64,000 bases of DNA, from the NCBI RefSeq assembly GCF_040183065.1, contig NC_091117.1:112013001-112077000 (forward strand), given 5' to 3'. Under the pieces are notes generated by a model, which ran no database searches, was not told the DNA's origin, and saw only the letters and a list, made by a program, of their open reading frames with translations. Made by a program: the position numbers and the translations under genes. Source of the stretch: Periplaneta americana (taxonomy: Eukaryota; Arthropoda; Insecta; Blattodea; Blattidae). Positions 32,025 through 42,395 of the stretch are shown here, piece after piece. Numbering within the stretch: the first letter of the stretch is position 1; every line of letters begins with the position of its first letter.

Positions 32025-32731
32025 GATATTCTAGATAAAATTTAAACTCAGACATATTACACAATTTTTTGAAGAAATACTGCACTCCGAATACACACAC
32101 GTCTTGTTACAATGGCTGAATGACTCAAATTGACTGGGAACACTCCAAACCTGTGTGTTGTAGCCTACTAGGAAGCAGTACTGAGAAATCCCACCTAAGG
32201 CCGAAGTTAGATTGAAACATTCAGTATATGACAAATATGGGCCTACATTAATTTCATTTATTAGTTTGTTTCCAGACTTCCAGTGGCTAACGTGAACGAT
32301 ATACATCACTAGCTTGATCATTGTATGATAGGAAATTAGTAAACAATCACGATTTCCATTAGGTTGCTTCAAGATGCAAAATGCTTTAATGGTGGAGAAT
32401 AGCTGGGTGTGATAATTGCCCCTTTGAACTGAGTCTTGTTATGAACTTTGTGTCAGTGTTCCGTAGGATTTTATCCAGAAACTTGTGTAATTACTTTCTG
32501 ATTTGGTCAAGAATATGGTTGTATAATTTCTGAATTCTATTTGAACAATATTTTTGGGTAATATAATTTTTTTGTAGGCCTAGGGGCTACATGCGTTTTA
32601 CAGAAAATGCTAGTAATGATATAATATAAGAATATTTTCTTTAAAGTAGAATCTATATTTAATGGAGATGAAGAAAAATTGAATGGTTATTTTATTCATT
32701 TGTGAACGATCATTTCATAAAAAAATTACAG
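32025..32731. other. No recognised feature; upstream intron of the host gene
   Basis: AT-rich sequence ending in the acceptor AG at 32730-32731. Confidence 0.45.
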
Positions 32732-32842
32732 ATAACAGCTCTGGAACGTGGACGAAAAGTAGAAGAACTTCAAAAGAGGCTTGTTGAGTCGGAAATGCTT
32801 AGGACTCGGTATAATCGGAAAGTAGCTCTACTCAAGGATCAG
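32732..32842 (+). CDS. Host gene, internal coding exon (coiled coil)
   Basis: 111 bp, exactly 37 codons, phase 0 at both ends. It is bounded by acceptor ...AAAATTACAG and donor CAG|GTGAGT. The translation begins ITALERGRKVEELQKRLVES and is a strongly heptad-like charged helix ending RKVALLKDQ. Exons 2 and 3 (37012, 43344) are also phase 0 at their shared junctions, so the three splice into one open frame. In style the C-terminus resembles CCDC170-type coiled-coil proteins, a family linked in vertebrates to Golgi-associated microtubules, but I cannot confirm this from memory and leave the symbol empty. Upstream exons must lie before this point, inside or outside the window. I did not find them. 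Confidence 0.8.
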
Positions 32843-33190
32843 GTGAGTTGCATGTATCACTTAAATTCAGTGGAAGAACAAGAATGTTATCTGTAAGAAC
32901 TAGGGTTGCCAACCCTCCTGTATTTCCCGGAATTTTCCGTATTTGCCCGTAATTTTAACAGACTTCCGGTTGTCGTATTATGCTTCTTTTAGAGCATTTT
33001 TCTCTCTTATTTTTTGCACTACATAATTTTTTTATTCTAAACATTTGATTTTATCGTGAATTATGATAATTTATATGATAAATTTTGTTGTTCAAGACAG
33101 ACATTGAAATGTACAACCTTTTTAGAAGATAATGCTTGTCAGAAATTGGTTTTAGTGCTTATGCCCTCAAAATCAAACCATGTTAATGTT

Positions 33191-33440
33191 TTTATTTTAC
33201 TTGCTTATTTAACGACGCTGTCTCAACTACGAGGTTATTTAGCGTCGATGAGATTGGTGATAGCGAGATGGTATTTGGCGAAATGAGACCGAGGGTTCGC
33301 CATAGATTACCCAACATTTGCCTTACAGTTGGGGAAAACATCGGAAAAACGCAACCAGGTAATCAGTCTAAGCGGGAATCGAACCCGCGCCCGAGCGCAA
33401 CACGGGATCGGCAGGCAAGTGAGCTACGACGGTGGTTACC
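33191..33440 (-). mobile_element. tRNA-derived SINE in intron, with 8-bp target duplication
   Basis: TTAATGTT flanks it on both sides (33183-33190 and 33441-33448). The minus strand starts with a tRNA-like head (GTAGCTCACTTGCCTG as box A and GGGTTCGATTCCCGC as box B, near 33430-33375) and ends with AGCGTCG-TTAAATAAGCAAG. That tail is shared with the SINEs at 46347 and 58762. It lies antisense to the host gene. Confidence 0.85.
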
Positions 33441-33448
33441 TTAATGTT

Positions 33449-34407
33449 ATACATTTGAAAAAACTGATGAATTTTGTTCTAATCTTGTCAAGTAGTAAAT
33501 CTCATACAAAGAGGATGGTTTATCTCATGAACAATAATTGTACAGATTTTCGAAACAGGAGCAGGGCATATCTAATTAAATCACAGTTGCAAACTGCAGT
33601 CTAATTCAACTATTACGCGAGACAAAATCTGTCTCAAAATATTCTTAATTTAAGCTCAGCTGCCGAAGTGTAGAATAAAGTTGTTTTTAGTAAGTGAACC
33701 GAATAATTTGTCCATTTTCTATGTGAAATTTTGTCAATTCCGTAGTCTCCCGTATTTTCTTAAAAAAAAAAAAACAAAAAAAAAAGAAACAAAATTGGCA
33801 ACCCTAGTAAGAACTGATGTTCTGCTTGCCAGAATGTAGTGCCGAGAATTGGCAGAAGTCTCTTAGGTTTAGTCATGTGCAACAGATAGGCCATAAAAGC
33901 CACATCTCCCATATTTTCTTATAGACCATTTTCAAGTTTTGTGAAAACATTATTTTCCCATGCACTTCTAAACTCCAAAATTTGTGTTTGCATTGTTCCC
34001 ACAAGATGCTGTGTAACATCTTTTATTTAGAGAATATTCTTCAATAGCGTGTAATTATAATTAAGAAACTCAGACTGAAGTTTCATTTGGTAAAGAAGCT
34101 ACCTTCAACAGTTTACACTTAATTGCAACATTTTATAACAAAATATTGCACAAGAATTGAAATGTGTATTTACTCACATCTGTGGCTAGTCGATAAAACT
34201 CTGATCATTTTGTTTTTGTTTTTTTTTTTTTAATTCCTACTTTTACACCGCGTGGCGTTATAACAGCTGTAGGTAAAACAGTAATTATGGTGCAAGCCCA
34301 TGGGAATAATATATCTGTGAGTTTATCAATCTCACTTGAGATTTTGATTTATCTAGAGTAAATCAAAACTCGAATGGGATTTAATTGACTGTATTACGAT
34401 TAGAAGA
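33449..34407. other. Intronic sequence, no recognised feature
   Basis: Contains an A-rich run at 33760-33793 and a poly-T near 34207-34231. No coding exon supported. Confidence 0.4.
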
Positions 34408-35085
34408 AAGTACAGTATATATGAAGATTAAAAGAAATAAAGTACTCTAATACAATAAAATATTAATTGACTTATTAAAATTATATTTCACTAATGTTAG
34501 CTACCGTTTGAACGGAGCCGCCATATTCAGTTAACTATCTAAGCGCTAAACAAATGACGACCGCAAAGCATGTTTTATAGTAACAACACAGTCTAGTATA
34601 TACAGTCACGAAGCTCAATACGTAGGGAATATGCATCCATAGATAGTTGCTAACCACTAGGATCGCTACTATGGTCTCCATCACAGACAATGCGAAATAG
34701 TACCGGCACAGTCTTTTGTTTTTAGTACTCTCATCACCTCAAGCTTCGTGACTGTATGTACTAGTCTGTGATACTACCGGTCCCGTAAAGAATTTGCAGT
34801 TTGAAATGTTGGTACACAAAGAAACATATGTCAGAGAGGTGATAAAAACAGAAGAAAGTATATTATGAAGATTAGATGGAATAAAGTACTCTAATACAAT
34901 AAAATAGGTATTAATTAATAAAATTCTATTTCACTAATGTTAACTTCATCAAATGTTCGAACGGAGTCGCCATTTTCCGTTGACTGTCTATGCGGAAAAC
35001 AAATTACGATTGCAAAGTATGTTTTTAGTACCGTAAAGAATTTGCAGTTCGAAATGTTGGCAAAAAATTCATAACTGCTAGGGAA
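34408..35085. repeat. Tandem duplication of about 230 bp; MITE present in copy 1 only
   Basis: Copy 1 (about 34408-34830, including a 184-bp MITE) and copy 2 (about 34855-35070) share GAAGATTA, AATAAAGTACTCTAATACAA, TTTCACTAATGTTA, GAACGGAG-CGCCAT and CCGTAAAGAATTTGCAGTT. In copy 2 TTTTTAGTA joins CCGTAAAG directly, where copy 1 carries the MITE. Confidence 0.8.
34587..34770. mobile_element. 184-bp MITE, family A, copy 1
   Basis: Terminal inverted repeats of about 28 bp: it starts CACAGTCTAGTATATACAGT and ends ACTGTATGTACTAGTCTGTG. A second copy is at 57381-57563. Non-coding. The superfamily is unassigned, though TA-rich flanks suggest Tc1/mariner type. Confidence 0.85.
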
Positions 35086-35154
35086 GTGATAAAAACAAAT
35101 AAATGCTAGAGAAGTGATAAAAACAAACAAATGCTAAGGAAGTAATAAAATTGT
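35074..35154. repeat. Three-copy 27-bp tandem repeat
   Basis: Units of the form AAATGCTAGAGAAGTGATAA plus AAACAA recur with small changes (ACTGCTAGGGAAGTGATAAA, then ATGCTAAGGAAGTAATAAA). Confidence 0.75.
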
Positions 35155-35794
35155 AAGGATAAACAGCCACGATTGGTTGAAACACGTTCTTTCGTGTCAT
35201 TTTGTTGGTCAAAATTAGTATGAAGTAGTAAAAGTGTATAGTACAATCTGCCGAAAAAAAAAAACATAAAATGATTATGATTGACCGTATGCATGTACAT
35301 TCACTACTTTATCTGCATTATGTTTTATGAAGACTGAATCGAACTGTTTGCGACAGGTGGGAGCTAAAATTTTAGAAAGATCATTTCTAGAATTAATGTG
35401 ATCTGTTGTACAATATTCACGTTCACCATGCGCTATACTTAGAAAAAGTAAAGATACTCTCAGCTTCATTATTATAACGCCGTTTCTAACGAAATGCCAC
35501 TCTGTTGTATATTCATATCTAATTTAACATTTACGTTTCAGCATTTCTTTAATAAATGTTTCACATTCAGTTCACTAAATTAACTTAAACGTTAACAACA
35601 CTATTTTTTTTATTTTATTGTTAAATCTAATAAAGTAAATGGAGATTAGGACAAGTACAATAAGATGGAAGAATATGTGCTTCATTTTGTGAACTTGCTC
35701 TACGTTTATTATTATGATGTACCGAAGTATATATGATATTTCCGTGCACATATCCTGCTTCATCATATGATAAAAGATGAGTGGAATGGAGAAA
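35155..35794. other. Intronic sequence, no recognised feature
   Basis: AT-rich. Short minus-strand frames show no family resemblance. Confidence 0.4.
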
Positions 35795-35880
35795 AATTCT
35801 CTTCGGCACCGGGATTTCAACCCTTGAACCTAGGTTTCCAGCTCTACGTGCTGATGCTCTATCCACTAAGCCACACTACG
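35795..35880 (-). mobile_element. tRNA-like SINE head
   Basis: On the minus strand TGGCTTAGTGGATAGAGCAT (box A-like) is followed by AGGTTCAAGGGTTGAAATCC, a box B carrying a short internal duplication. It sits directly before an inverted Penelope-type terminal sequence (35937-36156), so the two may form one composite retroposon. Confidence 0.6.
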
Positions 35881-35989
35881 TTGCCAAGCTACGCATCCTA
35901 AAAATAGGCTATGTAGGCTTTCACGGCCGGTGTCTATGTGATGAAGGTTTTCCGAGCTGAGATGCCATGGTATATTGGTGTTGTTCCTA

Positions 35990-36026
35990 CCAGATGTTTC
36001 GTCTGCTACTGCGGCAGACATCAGGT
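35990..36026 (-). ncRNA. Degenerate hammerhead-like motif
   Basis: The minus strand reads CTGATG-GTCTGC-like sequence (the two bases before the helix are lost), the helix GTCTGC/GCAGAC, GAAA (35997-36000 on plus as TTTC), then CATCTGGTAGG. Loss of part of the CUGANGA box makes activity unlikely. Confidence 0.4.
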
Positions 36027-36060
36027 ACCGGTACACCAAGGAGAACACTTCGCCCAAGTA

Positions 36061-36112
36061 TACTCACTGATGATGTCTGCCGCAGTAGCACACGAAACGC
36101 CTTGTAGGAATA
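36061..36112 (+). ncRNA. Hammerhead-like motif, partner of the degenerate copy
   Basis: CTGATGA at 36067-36073, extra T, helix GTCTGC/GCACAC (36075-36080 with 36088-36093, one C-C mismatch), GAAA at 36094-36097, then ACG...TGTA as a short stem III. The core order is preserved, and the stem II mismatch weakens it. Confidence 0.45.
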
Positions 36113-36307
36113 ACGTCTAGTAGGGCATCTCAGCCCGGAAAACTTGTCATCATGGCTATGACATTAATTATAAAAAATTATAAAGTGAATTTCTCCTTAT
36201 ATCATATACAATTTTTAACGGAATAAATTAAACAAACGGTATTGCGATTTCTGAACGTTTTAATAACTGGTTCTGACAGACTGGTTAATTTCTACTATGT
36301 TTTAATG

Positions 36308-36832
36308 GAGTATTCAATCGATTTGAATACGTTTACCGTACCGAATACGATTCCCGCGATACTGTGTTTTCATGCAAATTTCAATACATATTCAAAACGA
36401 TTTGAATACGGAAGCTGAAGTTTCGAAAGTATTATGTTGGTTAGCATGTCATCAACATATTAGCATGTTGATCATCCTGTAGGATTTAGCTTTAAATAGT
36501 GCTGAATGTTCTTAATGAGGTGCATGAAAACTCAATATTCTGTTTGTTAACGAAGAATAAAATTGTAATAATGGCTATTAGTAAAATACAAAATATTATG
36601 TATTATAACACAACTTTTCAACGTGCAAAATTGCGTTCGCTCTTGGTAAACCAGATGAGATCGTTCACGCGCTTAGCCTATTAAGGATGTTTTAAATACG
36701 ATACGTGTTTCATGCAATTCAATCCGTATTGAATACGACCCAATCCAACGTTTTGTAGGTGTATCAACTTTGAAACTCAGATCATTTTGAATTCCCGTTT
36801 TTAAGGCAGATTCAAATCGATTTGAATACTCA
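36308..36832. mobile_element. MITE with self-palindromic ends
   Basis: It starts GAGTATTCAATCGATTTGAA and ends TCAAATCGATTTGAATACTC, so the ends are inverted repeats and each also contains the palindrome ATTCAAATCGATTTGAAT. AATG flanks both sides and may be a 4-bp target duplication. Two further internal ATTGAATACG/CGATTTGAATACG words lie near 36395 and 36735. Non-coding. Confidence 0.7.
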
Positions 36833-37011
36833 ATGAAAGCGTAGTAGCCTAATTATCTCATTTATGAAGACAAATTTGGATTAAATTGTTAGCACAAAGA
36901 CATGAACTTGGGTCATCATTGATTATAGGCATACAAAATTTAATGATAAAGAAATTGAAGGGATTCTGAGGTTCAGGTTTTCAAGTAAGTAAGCTGCATT
37001 GATTATTGCAG

Positions 37012-37137
37012 GTGAGAACAACAAGTCAGACAGCAGAGCAAGAGCGCTCTCTCAATGACAACTCAATGCAGATGCTTCGTGATGAACTGAGCAGTGTTAA
37101 ACAGACTTTGGCTGACTGCCAACGGAGGGAGAATTCT
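37012..37137 (+). CDS. Host gene, internal coding exon (coiled coil)
   Basis: 126 bp, exactly 42 codons, phase 0 to phase 0. The acceptor is ATTATTGCAG and the donor TCT|GTAAGA. The translation starts VRTTSQTAEQERSLNDNSMQ and ends TLADCQRRENS, a coiled-coil pattern that continues the previous exon without interruption. The intron before it is 4.17 kb and holds a SINE, two MITEs, a tandem duplication and Penelope-type ends. I am confident it is a real exon because length, phase and both splice sites agree. Confidence 0.85.
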
Positions 37138-37309
37138 GTAAGACCCGTTTCAGATATTTCATAAATTGTTATGAGATATCTAATTAAAATTATATTTTCA
37201 GTAATTTAGGTAAGCACCTGCAGTAGCTACTGGGGATTTGGGTTTTGAAGTCTTGCAACTTTAAAAACCAAAGACAGAGTGAACCGTAAGTAATGTCATT
37301 AATTTGAGG

Positions 37310-37312
<3 letters not shown>

Positions 37313-37357
<45 letters not shown>
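37313..37357. repeat. Poly(T) run, 45 bp
   Basis: Uninterrupted T tract shortly after the exon at 37012-37137. It could be the tail of an antisense retroposon whose body I cannot recognise. Confidence 0.8.
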
Positions 37358-37422
37358 CAAACAGAGAAGTTTCATAGAAGTTCGCTCATTTTTGCTACCT
37401 TATCAAGATAAAAGTTTTATAT

Positions 37423-37961
37423 TGTAACTTTTGATCCAACAATGATGAGACTTTTATTTCAATAACAACCACATACCAGTCAACAATGTGTATTCCACTC
37501 AACACTGCAAAACAGTAGTCGTTATCGCACTCCACAGAACAACATTGACAACACACGTGAATTATTGACGAGAACAACAATGTATTCCTAATCTCAACTA
37601 ATGTTCACAAAGCACTATTTACAAAGCAAAACTGTCAGTTCTCAGTTCGTTCGCCTTGGCTAGTTCTTCTAGCTTCACGATACGTCGAACCCCAATCTCC
37701 AAGGCTGGCTTGCTTGCTCGCTCGCTGCTGATTTACAAACTGACTGACTCGCGGCTCTTTCGCCCCTTTTCATTCATTAAAGCACACGTTCTGGAATGTA
37801 CTGCGTCCCGAAGTTTCTACAACAATCGGCTCGCGTGGCTTTGCTAAATTTCCAGATATTCCCCCTTGTTCCTTCTGCCCCGCGGCACGCCGCAACTTCT
37901 CTCGCACTAGATGCGAGCGCAACTTCCCCGACGCGACCAGGACTTCCAACATGGCGCCACA
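37423..37961 (-). repeat. LTR of a gypsy-like element (539 bp)
   Basis: On the minus strand it starts TGTGGCGCCATGTTGG and ends AAAGTTACA, with a purine-rich tract (CCTAAGGGGGGAG) immediately upstream, as expected of a 3' LTR. It shares TAATGTTCA-AAAGCACTATT, CCTTGGCTAGTTCTTCTA and TCGAACCCCA with the solo LTR at 50042-50820. Confidence 0.75.
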
Positions 37962-38985
37962 TTGCTCCCCCCTTAGGGCTGTTCGTCTCGGACAGTCCCT
38001 TGGTAGGCCGCTAAACGGTCCAAAGTTTAGGTCCTCCAGCTGATCCCTCCTTATGGTGGTGTGATCCCATACTGGGCTTGGCTGGGCGGCGATTACTCGT
38101 ACTGCGTGGGCACCATCTGCTCTTCCATTTGGCCCTCTAAGGAGAGCCCGCTGGCCATGGGTTGGCCTTCGGCGTCCGTCAGGAACACTTCATCCTGACC
38201 AAGACGGAGTATACGGCGCCGGACGTCCACCGTCGCATCGAGTAACCGCATGGCGTCGAGTCTCAGGACGACGTCTTCAGTGATGTTGGCGACGAATACC
38301 CACATCTCCAATCTCCTCTTCCCCAAGGTCAGATCCAGGAAGACCTTTCGCCTGAAGCAGTACGTAGCTCGTATCGGCGCAGCGGCGTCCTCCCAGGTAG
38401 GCCACGCACAAAGTCTGGCCTGGCGATAGTGAGCATCGCCCCGGTGTCCACCAGTACTCTGCATGGACGACCTTTTATCCGTCCTTAGCAATCAGCCCAT
38501 CGTCACATGTTCTGATGACTGGCTTCAGAATTAACCGAGGGGACAGTGATGACGGCACCGACGTGCCCCTCCTCGCATCGGCCCCTCTCTCTCTTGCCTG
38601 TAGCCAGATCGGTGGCAGTCCCTCCATAAGAGCCTAGGTTCACCGCAGGACCAGCAGTGGGCACCCCTCCTCTCTTCACTCAGGTGACTTCTGTTGGCTC
38701 TCCTCGACGTCGGCCACTTCTCTCTCTTGCCTGTGGCTAGATCGGTCGCAGTCCCTCCTCAAGTGTCCCGGTCTGCTGCAGGACCAGCAGGTGGGCACCC
38801 CCTCGTCTCTGTCACTCAGGTGACTTCTGTTGGCTCCCCTCGACGTCGGCCACTTCTCTCTCTTCCCTGTGGCCAGATCGGTCGCAGTCCCTCCTCAAGT
38901 GCCCCGGTCTGCTGCAGAAGGTGGGCACTCGTCGTCGCCGCCGCTCCGGTGACTGTAGGATTGAAAGAATTTTAGTTTTGTCCTT
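37962..38985 (-). pseudogene. Gypsy retroelement remnant: gag zinc knuckles and aspartic protease region
   Basis: The minus strand from 38985 to about 38600 encodes CCHC zinc knuckles (CWSCSRPGHLRRDC) repeated in about three tandem units of roughly 135 bp. From 38491 to 38093 a frame shows FLDLTLGKRRLEMWVFVANI, then VVLRLDAMRLLDATVDVRRR and ILRLGQDEVFL, matching the C-terminal half of Ty3/gypsy retropepsins. The DTGA active site would precede it but is disrupted (STGGHR). RT, RNase H and integrase are absent, because protease sequence passes directly to the polypurine tract and LTR. This indicates a large internal deletion. Confidence 0.78.
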
Positions 38986-40002
38986 TAGATGTGCAGAGCG
39001 TCGATCCTAACAAATGCAACATATTAAAATTCCTGTTCAGAACGAAAAGATACATTTGCTGAGATCAAATTTCAGCACTTTTAAAGAACAAAACTAAAAT
39101 TCTTATCATTTATTATCATTATACATTGCTCTCTTAAATTGGCTGGGAACATTGGGAACAAATTCAGTAGCTTTCCTAAAATACGCCATGAAATGTTTCA
39201 TATAAAATAATTTTTTTCTTGAAAACTAAGTAAGATCGAGCGAAATTGAACTAAGCTTCTTAGTTTGAAATATCTCAAAGAATTAATACATTACTTGCGA
39301 TTCATTCTGTATATACTTATATTGAATACACATTTTAAAGTAGCTTAAACTTTTGTGAGGATCTTTAAAGTTTTAACATTAAAAGTTCCCAGTTGCATGA
39401 TTGCCTGCATGATAACCATGTAATCATTACACAGTAGCATATTATACGGTAGTATATTGTTCTGACGTGTTTATGTTTTAAAGCCTCAATGTTAGATATC
39501 CAAGAACTGAATAAATGAACATAATGTTATTGTTGAAGTGAACCATGCATATGCAAATGATATACACATTATGTGCTTTCTTTATTGGTGCAGGTAGTGG
39601 TCTTTGTAAACTCCACAAGAGTTGCTTTCAGCTGAAGGTTTATCTATAGTAATGTCATGAGATGTCTGAGATTTATCTGGGAAATCTCAGACCTCGAGTG
39701 ACATTTATTAGGACTATTTCGTGAATAAAATAAAAATGTAAATAATATAGTCCTAAAATTCGATCACAAAATGTTAAGAATTATATATTAACGAATACTT
39801 AACCTATTCAGACATTGTGAAGTTGAAATACTCGTAGATGAATATCGATTACTGCAATAAAGAAATTCGATGTTATTATTCAGTAATGCCAATTGCGAAA
39901 AGCGAAATATAGGTTTAACAATGTTAATTACATGTACTGCACTTTTATCTTATTATTATAACATAAATACATTTTCATTATCTGCTGAAATCATAATTTA
40001 AT
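38986..40002. other. Intronic sequence, no gene
   Basis: A hairpin at 39664-39692 (GTCTGAGATTT-loop-AAATCTCAGAC) has perfect 11-bp arms. AGAATTTTAGTTTTGT at 38967-38982 recurs inverted at 39085-39100. Otherwise nothing recognised. Confidence 0.45.
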
Positions 40003-40333
40003 TTAACAGTAACAGTGGGGACAGCTATATACCCACCAATGCTTATGTATTCACAGCGAGACATGTTGCTACACAGTGAAGCCATCTGTGTATAGATAGG
40101 CCTAATTAAAACACGAATTTTATTACGCCATGCGGAAGGCAGTTTGATCAAAGACCTTATTATGCAAGGTCTTTGGGTTTGATAATATTATCACAGTATA
40201 AGAAGAATCAGTAGGGACAACTCTTGTCGACACCTTTGATGATGTTGGTACTAAATTCAAGCTCAGTAAGGTCTAGTTCTCAATGAATCCAACTATGTCG
40301 CTAGTATCAAACCACTATCAAAATATTAGTCAA

Positions 40334-40337
40334 ATAT

Positions 40338-40400
<63 letters not shown>

Positions 40401-40404
40401 TTTT
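40334..40404. repeat. (TATT)n microsatellite
   Basis: About 17 tetranucleotide units with no other structure. Confidence 0.85.
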
Positions 40405-40869
40405 ATTGGTCAGTAATACGAATAATCTTGTATGTATATTATCTATCATTAATATTATGTCGCTAGGAAGTCAAAATACTTATATCCATTGTTGACGTTT
40501 ATGTTCGTACTACACCGCAACGGACGCCATGATGTATTATGTTGTACTTGGATCAATTTTACCAACATAAGCCTCAAACAGTGACTTGAACGTTAGCGTC
40601 AATTAGTGAATATTTTCATGATGATTGCATACGGAAGTAATTATTATTATGGTTATATTGCCATTACTTTGCCTCATGTCTTTAAAATTATTAAAAGATG
40701 AGTAATTAATGTTTTCAGTTAACATTATATTATGCCAGCCCTGTCGTAGATGGAGATCCATCTGGTGGAGGTACCAGGTAATACACCCGGTTTCGTGACA
40801 TGCGCACTCAGAATTTGTTCCCACGAAATGGCTTAGGTGTCTTTACTCTATGTTCTCTATACTGTGATA

Positions 40870-40957
40870 TTATGCTATGATGTTACTGGTTGAGTGGAAG
40901 AGAAGGCCGAACGGCCTTAACTGTCCCAGTGAAAATAAACCATCATTATTATTATTA

Positions 40958-41024
<67 letters not shown>
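40870..41024 (+). mobile_element. LINE 3' end with (ATT)n tail
   Basis: GAGAAGGCCGAACGGCCTTA, then ACTGTCCCAGTGAAAATAAA and an ATT microsatellite (40943-41024). The palindromic GGCC word, AATAAA and trinucleotide tail mirror the LINE 3' end at 2618-2720. Coding sequence is not included, and the 5' limit is unknown. Confidence 0.6.
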
Positions 41025-41027
<3 letters not shown>

Positions 41028-41243
41028 AATTTGAACAGCTGACTTTCTATTAATTATTGTTTAATTTCATTCACAAACTACAAATTTTATAGGCTACATT
41101 ATTATAGGTTAAGTTACTCGTACCTGTGGGAGCAGGACCAATCTCAGCTGTGCCTTATTTCGATCGTTACTTACAATCAGTACTACACGAAAGCATTTTT
41201 ATAGCTCGACAAACGCATTCTCGCTGTAGTGTGTAACGGAACT

Positions 41244-42395
41244 AAAGCTGCATCTATACAGTTCAATATTCCAAACGCGTATCCATGCAATCTGGGAAGA
41301 GTATTGAAAGAATCAAGTATAAAAGGTTCGTTCGATTAAGATGCATGAAGATTTTGTATCTGCATGGTGCGCCGTTTTGAACGTCGTCTTGACTGCGTAA
41401 ATATATTAATTAATATTAAATATCAATCTTACATTCATTGCTTTAAAGTTGAAAGAAAAGTTTAACCGTGTAGTTGCATCTTAATGTATTCATCATCATC
41501 TATTTACGGGGAAACAGTTGGCGACAACGACTAAACAAACGAAAAACCATGCGATAAATTGATAGCGATAAATCTAGCTGCAACAATTATCGCAAAGTGT
41601 GACTATGATTGGTTGGAATTCAAAATTTCATTACAATTCATTGGTCGAAAATGGAATCACGTCATATAAGCGAAATAGTCATTTAGATATTTGTAATGGT
41701 ATTCCATTGTAAACAACGTTTGATTATCTACGAGTATTCAAGTTATCGGTACCTATTACATATTTTTTGATTCTAGGTCCGAATACACTAAACTCTATTC
41801 CATCTGTGTTTATAAGAAAAGAAAAATATTAGGATTGTGCTTCGGCCGTGTTGGGTCATCTGTACTCGCCGAATATTATAATTTTCTTTTGTCCAATAGC
41901 AGGACTCTTAACTTGTCGTTAATCGCCCAGACTATATATGAGGGGACTCATATAATTATGTCGCTAGTGCCAGGAAGCATAGACGACTTGATTCGTAAGA
42001 GACCATTCAGAGCCCACCATAGGCGGTGGGTCTGTATTACAATATTGTAATGAGTAATGATGGAATATTCTTGGGATGTCGCAAGGAAACGGGTGCATCC
42101 AAAAAAAAAAAAAAAAAAAACCGCTGTGTTGCCTTGAACCCGGGCTAGCCCAACACATGTTATAAATTCAGGTTAGAGCGGGATTTGAACCTGGCTTCCT
42201 GGACATTTCATTCGCATTGAACTGGTATTTTTGTACATAACATTATAAGGTCTCCTGTATTATTGTATAGCGCTGTCATCTATAACCGAGCAAAGCAATT
42301 TATTACAACATAGCAGTAGCATGATCACAGTAAATGTGGAATCTGGCCTCAATGATCTACCAGATCAACTTCCTTCAAATTTTCACTCACAAACA
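41244..42395. other. Intronic sequence, no gene
   Basis: Contains a poly(A) at 42101-42120. Just downstream, a minus-strand word (GGTTCAAATCCCGC, 42177-42195) resembles a Pol III box B. A SINE is possible but no box A or tail convinced me. Confidence 0.4.

Larger units (their letters stand above)
35937..36156. repeat. Inverted pair of Penelope-type terminal sequences
   Basis: The left arm (35937-36023) and right arm (36068-36156) are about 80% reverse-complementary by eye. They share TTTTCCGAGCTGAGATGCC, TTGTTCCTAC, TTTCGTCTGCTACTGCGGCA and GACATCA. Each arm contains a hammerhead-like core. Confidence 0.75.
40003..41243. mobile_element. Harbinger-like MITE, copy 1, interrupted by a LINE tail
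   Basis: Blocks match the complete copy at 44077-44553: ATGTTGCTACACAGTG, TTAAAACACGAATTTTATTA, ATAAATTTGAACA-CTGACTT, TATAGCTCGACAAACGCATT and CGCTGTAGTGTGTAACGG. The left terminus is degraded. Between about 40180 and 41024 it contains unrelated sequence, including a LINE 3' end. Confidence 0.65.

Noticed and set aside
37190-37375. Minus-strand frame with poly-Lys
   Set aside because: It results from the poly(T) run at 37313-37357.
42177-42195. Possible Pol III box B on the minus strand
   Set aside because: No matching box A, tail or target duplication was found, so a SINE call is not supported.
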